Source: Actinomycetes bacterium
GTDB lineage: Bacteria; Actinomycetota; Actinomycetes; Actinomycetales; Microbacteriaceae
DNA length: 37,056 bases
Direction of reading: 5' to 3'
NCBI GenBank assembly: GCA_023431405.1
Contig: JAEYVZ010000054.1
Coordinates: 1-37,056, forward strand
Below the pieces are notes generated by a model. That model did no database searches. It was not told the origin of the DNA and saw nothing but the letters and a program-made list of their open reading frames with translations. Within the stretch, counting starts at the first letter, position 1, and each line of letters begins with the position of its first letter. Both the position numbers and the translations under genes were made by a program. Of this stretch, positions 1-7,445 are shown one piece after another.

Positions 1-14
1 CCCCCCCCCCCCCC
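1..14. repeat. Poly-C run at the left edge
   Basis: Fourteen consecutive C residues open the window and are followed by further C-rich sequence up to about position 36. It lies about 58 bases upstream of the GH1 start. It could be a genuine homopolymer upstream of a gene or an assembly-edge effect; the sequence alone cannot decide. Confidence 0.6.
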
Positions 15-71
15 GCCGCTCCCCCACCCCACCATCGCCCCGGCCCTGACAGCCAGACCCACGGAGAGACC

Positions 72-1499
72 ATGAGTTCCACCGCAGACCGCTTCCTCTT
101 CCCGGAGACCTTCCTCTGGGGCGGCGCCACCGCCGCCAACCAGCTCGAAGGCGCCTACGACGCCGATGGCAAGGGCCTGTCGGTGCAGGACGTGATGCCG
201 CGCGGCATCGTCGGTCCGCGTACCGCCGAACCGACGCCCGACAACCTGAAGCTCGTCGGCATCGACCACTACCACCGGTACGCGGAGGACATCGCGCTGT
301 TCGCCGAGATGGGCTTCAAGACGTACCGCTTCTCGATCGCCTGGAGCCGCATCTTCCCGAACGGCGACGAGGAGGAGCCCAACGAAGCGGGCCTCGCGTT
401 CTACGACCGTCTGCTCGACGAACTCGAGAAGCACGGCATCGAGCCGCTCGTGACCATCTCGCACTACGAGACGCCGCTCCACCTCGCCGAGACGTACGAC
501 GGCTGGACCGACCGCCGCCTCATCGGCTTCTACGAGCGCTACGCCCGCACCCTGTTCGAGCGCTACGGCTCGCGGGTGACGTACTGGCTGACCTTCAACG
601 AGATCAACTCCCTCCTGCACGCGCCCTTCATGTCGGGGGGCATCAACACCCCCAAAGACGAGCTGCGGCCCGAGCAGCTCTACCAGGCGATGCACCACGA
701 GCTCGTCGCCTCCGCCCGCGCCACACGCATCGCCCGCGAGGTCGCACCGAACGCGCAGATCGGCTGCATGGTGCTGTCGATGCCCGTGTACCCGCTGACC
801 CCGTCGCCGCAGGACATGCTCGCCGTGATGCACGCCGACCACGCCAACCTCGTCTACGGCGACGTGCACACCCGCGGCGAGTACCCGGGCTACTTCCTCC
901 GGACTCTCCGCGAGCAGGGCATCGCCCTCGACATCACGGAGCAGGACCGCGAAGACCTCCGCAACACGGTCGACTTCGTGTCGTTCAGCTACTACATGTC
1001 GGTCGCCGAGACCGCAGACGCCGAGCTCAAGAAGAAGGGCGAGGGCAACATCATGGGCGGCGTCGAGAACCCGACGCTCGCCAAGAGCGAATGGGGCTGG
1101 GCGATCGACCCCATCGGTCTGCGCCTCGTGCTGAACCAGTTCTGGGACCGCTGGCAGAAGCCGCTGTTCATCGTCGAGAACGGGCTGGGCGCCAAGGATC
1201 AGCTCGTCGAGGTCGACGGCCGCAAGACCGTCGTCGACGACTACCGCATCGCCTACCTCAACGACCACCTCGTGCAGGTCGGCGAAGCGCTGCAGGACGG
1301 GGTCGACGTCCTCGGCTACACCACGTGGGGCTGCATCGACCTCGTGAGCGCGTCGACGGCGCAGCTCAGCAAGCGGTACGGATTCATCTACGTCGACCGC
1401 AACGACGACGGCACCGGCTCGCTGGAGCGCTACAAGAAGAAGTCGTTCGATTGGTACGCCGAGGTCATCCGCTCACGCGGCGCCACCCTCGCGCCGTGA
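72..1499 (+). CDS. 6-phospho-beta-glucosidase (glycoside hydrolase family 1)
   Basis: Cytosolic GH1 enzyme of 475 residues, the usual family length, expected to hydrolyse phosphorylated beta-glucosides brought in by a PTS. The acid/base motif TFNEIN gives E177 and the nucleophile motif IVENGLG gives E369. Near the C-terminus SASTAQLSKRYGF carries S428, K434 and Y436 at the spacing of the phosphate-binding Ser/Lys/Tyr trio that separates 6-phospho-glycosidases from plain beta-glucosidases. The ATG follows a GGAGAG Shine-Dalgarno. The stop overlaps the ATG of the HAD phosphatase (TGATG), so the two are coupled. Transporter and regulator genes, if present, lie left of the window. Substrate specificity (glucoside or galactoside) is not settled. 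Confidence 0.9.
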   Translation: MSSTADRFLFPETFLWGGATAANQLEGAYDADGKGLSVQDVMPRGIVGPRTAEPTPDNLKLVGIDHYHRYAEDIALFAEMGFKTYRFSIAWSRIFPNGDEEEPNEAGLAFYDRLLDELEKHGIEPLVTISHYETPLHLAETYDGWTDRRLIGFYERYARTLFERYGSRVTYWLTFNEINSLLHAPFMSGGINTPKDELRPEQLYQAMHHELVASARATRIAREVAPNAQIGCMVLSMPVYPLTPSPQDMLAVMHADHANLVYGDVHTRGEYPGYFLRTLREQGIALDITEQDREDLRNTVDFVSFSYYMSVAETADAELKKKGEGNIMGGVENPTLAKSEWGWAIDPIGLRLVLNQFWDRWQKPLFIVENGLGAKDQLVEVDGRKTVVDDYRIAYLNDHLVQVGEALQDGVDVLGYTTWGCIDLVSASTAQLSKRYGFIYVDRNDDGTGSLERYKKKSFDWYAEVIRSRGATLAP

Positions 1500-2371
1500 T
1501 GACGCACCCCGCCCGTCGGCGTGCCGTCTTCCTCGACATCGACGGCACGATCATGCACGAAGGCCGATACATCGCACCGTCGACGGTGGAGGCCATCCGC
1601 ACCGCCCGTGCTCACGGACACCTCATGTTCGTGAGCACGGGTCGCGGGATGAAGGAGCTCACCCCCGCGATCCTCGACATCGGCTTCGATGGGGCCGTCA
1701 CCAACGGCGGCGCCTTCGGCATGATCGGCGACGAACTCGTCGTCTCCCGGCTGTTCACCGCGGATGCCGTCGCCCACCTCGAGGAGCGCTTCGCCGCCCA
1801 CGGCGTGCACTGGTACTTCCAGAGCTTCGACCGCATGTTCGCAAGCCCCGAGCTCCCCGCGCTCATGACGCGGTACGTCGACGCGGATCGCCGCCGGCAC
1901 GCGGAGCGGGCGAGCGCGGAGGGGAAGCCCGCCGACGAGGCGGAGTTCTTCAGCGTCGGCATGAAGGTGTTCGACGACCCTCAGCACTTCGCCGCGGCAG
2001 AGATCGCCAAGGCCGTCATCCTCAGCGACGACCCGGATGCCGTGGCCGCCGCGCTCGCGGAGCTCGACGGTGCTTTCGCTGTCGTGGGCGGGACGATCCC
2101 GCTTCCCCTCGGGAGCTCCGGCGAAGTCGCACCCGCCGGAGTCCACAAGGGGGCGGCCGTCATCGAGATCCTCGCCCGCCTCGGCATCGACCCCGCCGAC
2201 GCCATCGCGATCGGCGACAACGCGAACGACATCGAGATGTTCGAGGTGTGCGGACTGTCGATCGCGATGGGCAACGCACGGCCGGAGGTGCAGGCGCTCG
2301 CCGACCAGGTGACGACCGCGGTCGACGCCGACGGCATCCATCACGCGTTCGTCCGCAACGGCCTCATCTGA
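1499..2371 (+). CDS. HAD-superfamily IIB (Cof-type) phosphatase
   Basis: 290 residues. Motif I is FLDIDGT near the N-terminus (nucleophile Asp and general acid Asp), the STGR segment is motif II, and GDNANDIEMF near the C-terminus is motif IV, which binds Mg2+. The long middle part is the C2B cap that selects substrate. Cof-type enzymes dephosphorylate sugar phosphates and similar small cytosolic molecules. The start is the ATG overlapping the GH1 stop (TGATG); a GTG one codon earlier is also open. Coupling to a 6-phospho-beta-glucosidase suggests a sugar phosphate as substrate, which is inference. A clear paralogue lies at 4024-4908. Confidence 0.85.
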   Translation: MTHPARRRAVFLDIDGTIMHEGRYIAPSTVEAIRTARAHGHLMFVSTGRGMKELTPAILDIGFDGAVTNGGAFGMIGDELVVSRLFTADAVAHLEERFAAHGVHWYFQSFDRMFASPELPALMTRYVDADRRRHAERASAEGKPADEAEFFSVGMKVFDDPQHFAAAEIAKAVILSDDPDAVAAALAELDGAFAVVGGTIPLPLGSSGEVAPAGVHKGAAVIEILARLGIDPADAIAIGDNANDIEMFEVCGLSIAMGNARPEVQALADQVTTAVDADGIHHAFVRNGLI

Positions 2372-2376
2372 CACCG

Positions 2377-2400
2377 CCCTCGCCCGCGGCGGGGCGCGGG
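2377..2400 (+). terminator. GC-rich hairpin after the GH1-HAD operon
   Basis: Arms CCCTCGCCC (2377-2385) and GGGCGCGGG (2392-2400) pair with one mismatch around a 6-nt loop, starting six bases after the HAD stop codon. There is no T-run, as is common for high-GC actinobacterial terminators, so this is a candidate only. Confidence 0.4.
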
Positions 2401-2448
2401 AGTACGGTGGCGGCGTGAACGTCAGTGTCGCCGTCGCGGGGCCGGCGC

Positions 2449-3294
2449 ATGGATGCCGAAGACCGCGCTGAGCTCGATCGCCTCCGCCGCCTCGTGTACG
2501 GCCCGGGCGGCGATGCTTCGCCTGCCGCGACGGAGCGCCTCGCCGCGCTCGAAGCGAAGCTGCGTGCCGCGCCGCCCGCTTCCCCGCCCTCCTCGCCCTC
2601 CTCGCCGGCCTCGCCGGCCTCGCCGCGGCATTCGGGCCGAGAGCGCCCCACCCCGTCGAGCGCACCCGCCGTTGCTGAGCAACGACCGGAGCCCTCGACA
2701 CGGAGTGGCGCGCTCGCGGCGCGCCCCGACGCCGAGCGCCGCCCGGACGCGGAGCCCCGCCGCGCGCGTCTTCGCACCGTGCTCGCGCTGATCGCCGTCG
2801 TGATCGGCGTGCTGGCGGCGTTCCGGCTCATGGCGGAGCTGCCCCGGCCCGAGCCGGAAGCCCAGACCGAGGTGGTCTCCACCCGCGCCGCGTGGTCGCT
2901 GGCGCGCGACCCCGACGCCGTCGTCATCGAACGCATCCCCGTCGGCACCGAGGCCGGTGACTCCGCGGATGCCCCCTGGTTCCCCACGAGCGGCACGATC
3001 ACCGACGCGGTGCACGTGGCGACGCTCTACGGCTGGGAGGTGTGGAGCGCCGAGGCGAACGGCATCATCCAACGGGAGTCGTGCCTGGCCGTGCGGCGCC
3101 TCCCGGTGGTGCGCGGCAGGTGCGTGCCGGCAGTGCTGCGTTCGACGAACGTGCTCGCCGTCGACCTCTCCTACAGCGACATCGCGGCGACCGCCCGCCC
3201 GCCCGGGATGACCGACGCACAACGCGTGGGATTCTGGCGCACCGGCGACAGCGGAATCTGGGTCATGCTCGCCGACGAGTCGCCGCTACCCTGA
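2449..3294 (+). CDS. Single-span membrane protein of unknown function
   Basis: 281 residues from the ATG; I do not recognise a family. The N-terminal part is acidic and basic, followed by a Pro/Ser/Ala-rich low-complexity linker built of short Ser-Pro-Ala repeats (about residues 45-65). One hydrophobic segment around residues 110-128 (VLALIAVVIGVLAAF) is followed by an external domain of about 150 residues with two cysteines that may pair. The topology suggests cytoplasmic N-terminus and external C-terminus. The start is uncertain: neither this ATG nor the in-frame GTG at 2425 has a good Shine-Dalgarno. It ends four bases before the LysE start, but LysE has its own promoter. Confidence 0.75.
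   Translation: MDAEDRAELDRLRRLVYGPGGDASPAATERLAALEAKLRAAPPASPPSSPSSPASPASPRHSGRERPTPSSAPAVAEQRPEPSTRSGALAARPDAERRPDAEPRRARLRTVLALIAVVIGVLAAFRLMAELPRPEPEAQTEVVSTRAAWSLARDPDAVVIERIPVGTEAGDSADAPWFPTSGTITDAVHVATLYGWEVWSAEANGIIQRESCLAVRRLPVVRGRCVPAVLRSTNVLAVDLSYSDIAATARPPGMTDAQRVGFWRTGDSGIWVMLADESPLP
3287..3292 (+). promoter_or_regulatory. -10 box of a leaderless promoter for the LysE gene
   Basis: TACCCT fits the actinobacterial TANNNT -10 and lies exactly six bases before the GTG at 3299, so transcription would begin at the start codon. It overlaps the 3' end of the preceding gene. No clear -35 is visible. Confidence 0.5.
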
Positions 3295-3298
3295 TCGT

Positions 3299-3937
3299 GT
3301 GGTGCCTCTCGAGAACCTGCTGGCGTTCACCGTCGCCGCCGTCATCCTGATCGTGATCCCCGGCCCCGCCGTGCTGTTCTCGGTCGGTCGCACACTCGTG
3401 CTCGGCCGCGCCGGCGGCCTCCTCAGCGTGCTCGGGGTGACCCTCGCCCTCATCCCGATCGTCGCCCTCGTCGCCTTGGGCGTGGGGAGCGTCATCGCCG
3501 CCTCGGCGGCGCTGTTCACCGCCCTGAAGGTGGCCGGCGCGCTGTACCTCATGTACCTCGGCGTGCAGGCGATCCGCCACCGTCGCGACGCCTCCCGCGA
3601 GATCGAGCTCGACTCCCTCCCCCGCTCGCCGTGGCGTCAGCTGTGGCAGGGATTCATCGTGGGGGTGACCAACCCGAAGACGATCGCATTCTTCGTCGCG
3701 GTGCTGCCTCAGTTCGTCGACGTGCGGTCGGGATCCACCGCCCTGCAGATGATGGAGCTCGGACTCGTGTTCGCCGTCATCGCCTTCGTGTCCGACTCGA
3801 TCTGGGTGCTCGCCGCCGCGGCCGCACGCACCTGGTTCGCCCGTTCGCCCCGGCGCATCGAGACCCTGTCGGCCACCGGGGGGACGATGATGATCGGGCT
3901 CGGCGGAGTGCTGCTCGTCACCGGACAGGAGCACTGA
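3299..3937 (+). CDS. LysE/RhtB-family amino-acid exporter
   Basis: 212 residues, the family's usual size, with about six hydrophobic segments. The N-terminal IPGPAVLFSVGRTLVLGR matches the conserved (I/T)PGP...GR signature of LysE translocators, and GVTNPKTIAFFVAVLPQF is the typical central loop. It would export amino acids or derivatives across the cytoplasmic membrane; the substrate cannot be told. The GTG has no Shine-Dalgarno but is preceded at six bases by TACCCT, which supports leaderless translation from this codon. It stands alone between a membrane protein and a HAD phosphatase. Confidence 0.88.
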   Translation: MVPLENLLAFTVAAVILIVIPGPAVLFSVGRTLVLGRAGGLLSVLGVTLALIPIVALVALGVGSVIAASAALFTALKVAGALYLMYLGVQAIRHRRDASREIELDSLPRSPWRQLWQGFIVGVTNPKTIAFFVAVLPQFVDVRSGSTALQMMELGLVFAVIAFVSDSIWVLAAAAARTWFARSPRRIETLSATGGTMMIGLGGVLLVTGQEH

Positions 3938-4011
3938 GCCTCAGAGACACTGAGCCGCAGGGCGATACACCCCCGTAGGGCCGGCACAGGGGCCGCACAT
4001 CCGCGCCTTGA

Positions 4012-4017
4012 GAGGAT
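4012..4017 (+). promoter_or_regulatory. Possible -10 box or Shine-Dalgarno before the second HAD gene
   Basis: GAGGAT sits six bases before the GTG at 4024. That is the same spacing as the leaderless promoters elsewhere in the window, with G instead of T at the first position. The overlapping GAGAGGA could instead act as a Shine-Dalgarno, so the mode of initiation is ambiguous. Confidence 0.3.
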
Positions 4018-4023
4018 GGATGC

Positions 4024-4908
4024 GTGACCTCATCGGCATCCGCTCAGCGCATCGTGTTCATCGACGTCGACGGGACGATCCTCGAACACGGATCGGTCAT
4101 CGCCCCCTCGACGGTGGCGGCGATCCGCACGGCCCGCGCCCGCGGCCACCTCGTGTACCTGTGCACCGGGCGGTCGCACGGCGACATCCACCCCGATGTC
4201 GAGGCGATCGGCTTCGACGGCGCGATCACCAACGGCGGCGCGTTCACGACGGTCGGCGACGAGATCGTCTTCCGTCACACGATGCCCCGCGCCGACGTGG
4301 AGCGTCTGCAACGCCACTTCGCCGAGCACGGCATCCACTACTTCCTCCAGTCGCACGAGGAGGTCTTCGCCAGCCCGGGCGTCCTGGCGATGATGGCCGA
4401 GTTCACGCGTCTGCGCACACAGCGCCGCACGGAGGATCTGAAGCGCATCGGCGCCGACACCGAAGACGACCTGCTCGATGCCGTCATCCGTGACGCCTCG
4501 GCCCGCTACTCCACGCTCGACGAGGCCGACCTCGACGCGATCGCCAAGGCGGTGTTCGTGAGCGAGCGCTCCGACAGCGTCGACCGCGCCCAGGCCGACC
4601 TCGGCGACAGGTTCCACGTGATCCCCGGAAGCATGCCGCTGCCGGGTGGCTCCAACGGCGAGATCTCGCTGCGCGGCATCACGAAGGGCGCGGCGATCGT
4701 CGAACTGCTCGAACGGCTCGGCATCGATGCGGCCGATGCCGTCGGCATCGGCGACAGCTGGAACGATGTCGAGATGTTCCAGGTGTGCGGCACCTCGATC
4801 GCGATGGCGGGGGCCGACCCCGAGCTGCAGGCGCTCGCCGACCGCGTCACGACCGGTGTGCTCGACGACGGCGTGCGCAACGCCCTGGTGGCTGTCGGCC
4901 TCATCTGA
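4024..4908 (+). CDS. HAD-superfamily IIB phosphatase, paralogue of the 1499-2371 gene
   Basis: 294 residues with FIDVDGT (motif I), LCTGRS (motif II) and GDSWNDVEMF (motif IV). It aligns with the first HAD protein along its whole length: the segments around IAPSTV.AIRTAR, IGFDGA.TNGGAF and the C-terminal ALAD.VTT are shared, and the C2 cap differs most. I estimate about half of all residues are identical. It is a stand-alone gene on the plus strand, convergent with the lipid operon that ends at 4934. The divergent cap suggests a different substrate from its paralogue; function beyond small-molecule phosphatase is unknown. Confidence 0.85.
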   Translation: MTSSASAQRIVFIDVDGTILEHGSVIAPSTVAAIRTARARGHLVYLCTGRSHGDIHPDVEAIGFDGAITNGGAFTTVGDEIVFRHTMPRADVERLQRHFAEHGIHYFLQSHEEVFASPGVLAMMAEFTRLRTQRRTEDLKRIGADTEDDLLDAVIRDASARYSTLDEADLDAIAKAVFVSERSDSVDRAQADLGDRFHVIPGSMPLPGGSNGEISLRGITKGAAIVELLERLGIDAADAVGIGDSWNDVEMFQVCGTSIAMAGADPELQALADRVTTGVLDDGVRNALVAVGLI

Positions 4909-4933
4909 GCCCGCCGCGGCCGTCGCGACCCGG

Positions 4934-5761
4934 TCAGAGGAAGATGTCGGGGAACAGCTCCGAATCGGGGGTGCCGGGCGTCGCGGCGTAGCGGGAGAAG
5001 TCGGTGACACCGGCCCCGCGCAGAACGTCCTCGACGATGAGCGTCTGACCCGAGTACTCACGGGCAGGCCGGGTGAGCACCTCGTAGGCGGCGTCGGCGT
5101 AGATCTCCGGCGTGCGGCTCACCTTCATCATGCGGTCGCCGCCGAGGGCGAACTGCACCGCCGCCGTGGCGATGGTCGTCTCGGGCCACAGGGTGTTGGC
5201 GGCGATCCCGCGATCGGCGAACTCGGCGGCGAGGCCGAGCGTCGCCATCGTCATCCCGAACTTGGCCAGGGAGTAGCCGGTGTGCGCACCAAGCCACTTC
5301 GGCGTCGTGTTCAGGGGCGGCGACAGCGACAGGATGTGCGGGTTCTCGGCATCCATGAGGATCGGCAGCGCCGTGCGCGAGAGGAGGAACGTGCCGCGCA
5401 CGTTGACGTCCTGCATCAGGTCGTACTTCTTGGCAGACAGCTCGAGCGACCCGGAGAGGTCGATGACCGACGCGTTGTTGACGACGATGTCGATGCCGCC
5501 GAACTCTCCCTGGGTCTTCATGACGGCGCCGGTGATGTCGTCGTCGTTGCGCACGTCACCCACGATGGGCAGGGCGTTTCCGCCCGCGGCGCGGATCTGC
5601 TCGGCGGCGGTGTGCACCGTGCCCTCGAGCTTCGGGTGCGGGTCGTCGGTCTTCGCGAGCAGCGCGATGTTCGCCCCGTCGCGGGCGGCGCGCAGGGCGA
5701 TCGCGAGGCCGATGCCGCGACTGCCGCCCGACATGAGGATGGTCTTTCCGGCGAGACTCAT
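4934..5761 (-). CDS. Short-chain dehydrogenase/reductase, HSDL2-like
   Basis: 275 residues. The N-terminal MSGGSRGIG is the NAD(P)-binding glycine motif and VVNNAS is the NNAG-type strand. A Ser in ILSLSP with the GYSLAK Tyr-x-x-x-Lys forms the catalytic set. The mid-protein segment (KWLGAHTGYSLAKFGM, then NTLWPETTIATAAVQ) resembles the HSDL2/citronellol-dehydrogenase branch of SDRs, which act on lipid or terpenoid acyl substrates. It is the last gene of a three-gene minus-strand operon; its ATG overlaps the stop of the isomerase gene by four bases (ATGA). The exact substrate is unknown. Confidence 0.82.
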   Translation of the reverse strand: MSLAGKTILMSGGSRGIGLAIALRAARDGANIALLAKTDDPHPKLEGTVHTAAEQIRAAGGNALPIVGDVRNDDDITGAVMKTQGEFGGIDIVVNNASVIDLSGSLELSAKKYDLMQDVNVRGTFLLSRTALPILMDAENPHILSLSPPLNTTPKWLGAHTGYSLAKFGMTMATLGLAAEFADRGIAANTLWPETTIATAAVQFALGGDRMMKVSRTPEIYADAAYEVLTRPAREYSGQTLIVEDVLRGAGVTDFSRYAATPGTPDSELFPDIFL

Positions 5762-6585
5762 GACTTCTCCTGCGGGGTGTTCGAGGTCTGGTCGAGGGGA
5801 GGTGCGGGGGATGTCGGGGGCCGGGGCGTGCGTGACGCCGCGGCGAACGCGGCCACGCGCGCCTTCGATTCGTCGGTGTCGAAGCGGGCGCCGATCGTCG
5901 ACGCCTCATCGTCGAGATTCTCGGAGAACGGGCGGCCGGCGCCCGTGCGCACGAGCCGCTTGGCCTGCCCGAACGCGGCGGTGGCGCCGTCGAGCCACGA
6001 CCGCGCGACCTCCGCGGCGCGGGATGCCGGATCGGCGACGACCTCGGTCACGAGCCCCCAGTCGAGGGCGGTGGCAGCGTCGATCGTGACGTCCTGCAGC
6101 AGCAGCTGCAGCGCGCGACGCTGTCCGATCGCGGCGGGCAGCAGGGTGGAGACGCCGAGGTCGGGGGTGAGTCCGATGTTGGCGTACTTGCTGACGAACT
6201 TCGCCGACTCGCCCGCGACGATGTAGTCGGCGGTGAGCATCAGACCGAGCCCGCCACCGGCCACCGCGCCGTGCACGGCGGCGACCATCGGCTTGTCGGA
6301 TTCGACGAAGGTGCGGATGCCGTCGTGGATGACGCGCGCGGCGGCGGTGACGTCGGCACCCGTCGCCCCCGACGTTCCCATCTGCACGACGTCTCCGCCG
6401 GCGCAGAACGCCGGGCCGTGGGCGTCGAGGACGATGACCGCGACGGCCGGGTCGGCGGTCACCTCGTGCGCGAGCTCTCGCCACCGCGCGCCCATCTCGA
6501 ACCCCATCGCATTGAGCGAGGCAGGACGGTTGAAGGTGAGTCGTGCGATCGCGCCGTCGCGCGTGTAGAGGATCGAGTCGCTCAT
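5758..6585 (-). CDS. Enoyl-CoA hydratase/isomerase family protein, PaaG-like isomerase
   Basis: 275 residues of crotonase fold with FCAGGDV (acyl-CoA oxyanion hole) and VAGGGLGLML. The two catalytic glutamates of true hydratases are absent: GGGCEL is GGGLGL here, and the PE position reads YA. An Asp (D142) in IGLTPDLG sits where PaaG-type delta3,delta2-enoyl-CoA isomerases keep theirs, so double-bond isomerisation is more likely than hydration. The chosen ATG has an ACGGAGAA Shine-Dalgarno; a GTG at 6621 overlapping the upstream stop (GTGA) would add 12 residues. It lies in the middle of an SDR-isomerase-SDR operon, consistent with degradation of fatty acyl or phenylacetyl-type CoA esters. 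Confidence 0.82.
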   Translation of the reverse strand: MSDSILYTRDGAIARLTFNRPASLNAMGFEMGARWRELAHEVTADPAVAVIVLDAHGPAFCAGGDVVQMGTSGATGADVTAAARVIHDGIRTFVESDKPMVAAVHGAVAGGGLGLMLTADYIVAGESAKFVSKYANIGLTPDLGVSTLLPAAIGQRRALQLLLQDVTIDAATALDWGLVTEVVADPASRAAEVARSWLDGATAAFGQAKRLVRTGAGRPFSENLDDEASTIGARFDTDESKARVAAFAAASRTPRPPTSPAPPLDQTSNTPQEKS

Positions 6586-6617
6586 GCGCGGTTCTCCGTC
6601 TGACGAGGGGGCGGTGA

Positions 6618-7379
6618 TCACTTGGGGGCCATCCGGATGGCCCCGTCGAGGCGGATCGTCTCACCGTTGAGGTAGCCGTTGTCGACGATGCTGAGCACGA
6701 GTGCGGCGTACTCGTCGGGCCGCCCGAGTCGCTGCGGGTACGGCACCTGCTGCCCGAGCGAGTCCTGCGCTGCCTGGGGGAGGCCTGCAAGCATCGGGGT
6801 CTCCATGATGCCGGGGGCGATCGTGCACACGCGGATGCCGTAACGGGCAAGCTCCCGGGCGATGGGGAGGGTCATGGCGTGCACGCCGCCCTTGCTGGCC
6901 GCGTAGGCCGGCTGACCGATCTGGCCGTCGAAGGCGGCGACCGATGCGGTGTTGACGATGACGCCGCGGTCGCCCGAGCCCGTGGGATCCGTCGCGCTCA
7001 TGGCGGCGCTCGCCTGGGCGACCACGTTGTAGGTGCCGATGAGGTTGACGCGGACGATCCGCTCGAAGTCTGCGAGCGGCGTGGGATTTCCGTCGCGGTC
7101 CAGCACCTTCGCGGGCGGAGCGATGCCGGCGCAGTTCACGACGACCCGGAGCGGCGCCGCCGCGCTCGCGGCCCCCACCGCTGCGGCGACCTGTTCGGCA
7201 TCCGTGACGTCTGCTGCGACGAACGTGCCGCCGAGTTCGGCGGCGACCGACGTGCCTGCGGAGGAGGGCAGGTCGACGATCACGACGTGTGCGCCGGCCT
7301 CGGCCAGACGCCGCGCGGTGGCGAGGCCGAGGCCGCTGGCACCGCCGGTGACGAGGGCGGATGCTCCGCTGATGTCCAT
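6618..7379 (-). CDS. Short-chain dehydrogenase, 3-hydroxyacyl-CoA dehydrogenase type II (HSD10)-like
   Basis: 253 residues. LVTGGASGLG is the NAD-binding motif, VVNCAGI the second strand, and NTASVAAFDGQIGQPAYAASK gives the catalytic Ser and the YxxxK pair. The pattern and the C-terminal NGYLNGETIRLDGA fit the HSD10 branch that oxidises 3-hydroxyacyl-CoA with NAD+. The ATG is preceded by GAAGGAGAG, an excellent Shine-Dalgarno, so the open frame upstream to 7427 is not used. It is the first gene of the operon, whose promoter carries a palindromic operator (7399-7415). Together with the isomerase it can supply two beta-oxidation steps. Confidence 0.87.
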   Translation of the reverse strand: MDISGASALVTGGASGLGLATARRLAEAGAHVVIVDLPSSAGTSVAAELGGTFVAADVTDAEQVAAAVGAASAAAPLRVVVNCAGIAPPAKVLDRDGNPTPLADFERIVRVNLIGTYNVVAQASAAMSATDPTGSGDRGVIVNTASVAAFDGQIGQPAYAASKGGVHAMTLPIARELARYGIRVCTIAPGIMETPMLAGLPQAAQDSLGQQVPYPQRLGRPDEYAALVLSIVDNGYLNGETIRLDGAIRMAPK

Positions 7380-7398
7380 GCGCTCTCCTTCGAACGGG

Positions 7399-7419
7399 GT
7401 GGTATCCGAGACCACAATA
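7399..7419 (-). promoter_or_regulatory. Promoter and palindromic operator of the SDR-isomerase-SDR operon
   Basis: GTGGTATCCGAGACCAC (7399-7415) is a palindrome with two mismatched positions per arm pair plus the centre base. Its edge overlaps TATTGT (minus strand, 7419-7414), a good TANNNT -10 box. A repressor bound here would block the start of transcription. The layout suits a TetR- or FadR-like acyl-CoA-responsive repressor, but no such regulator is encoded in the window. Confidence 0.5.
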
Positions 7420-7445
7420 CGCGGCACTCCGTGTCGCCGCGTCGC

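Noticed and set aside
1..14. Phase-variable poly-C tract controlling the GH1 gene
   Set aside because: It sits at the very edge of the window, where assembly artefacts are likely, and no promoter elements can be judged.
7380..7427. N-terminal extension of the HSD10-like SDR to 7427
   Set aside because: The extension would run through the operator and promoter, and an excellent Shine-Dalgarno precedes the ATG at 7379.
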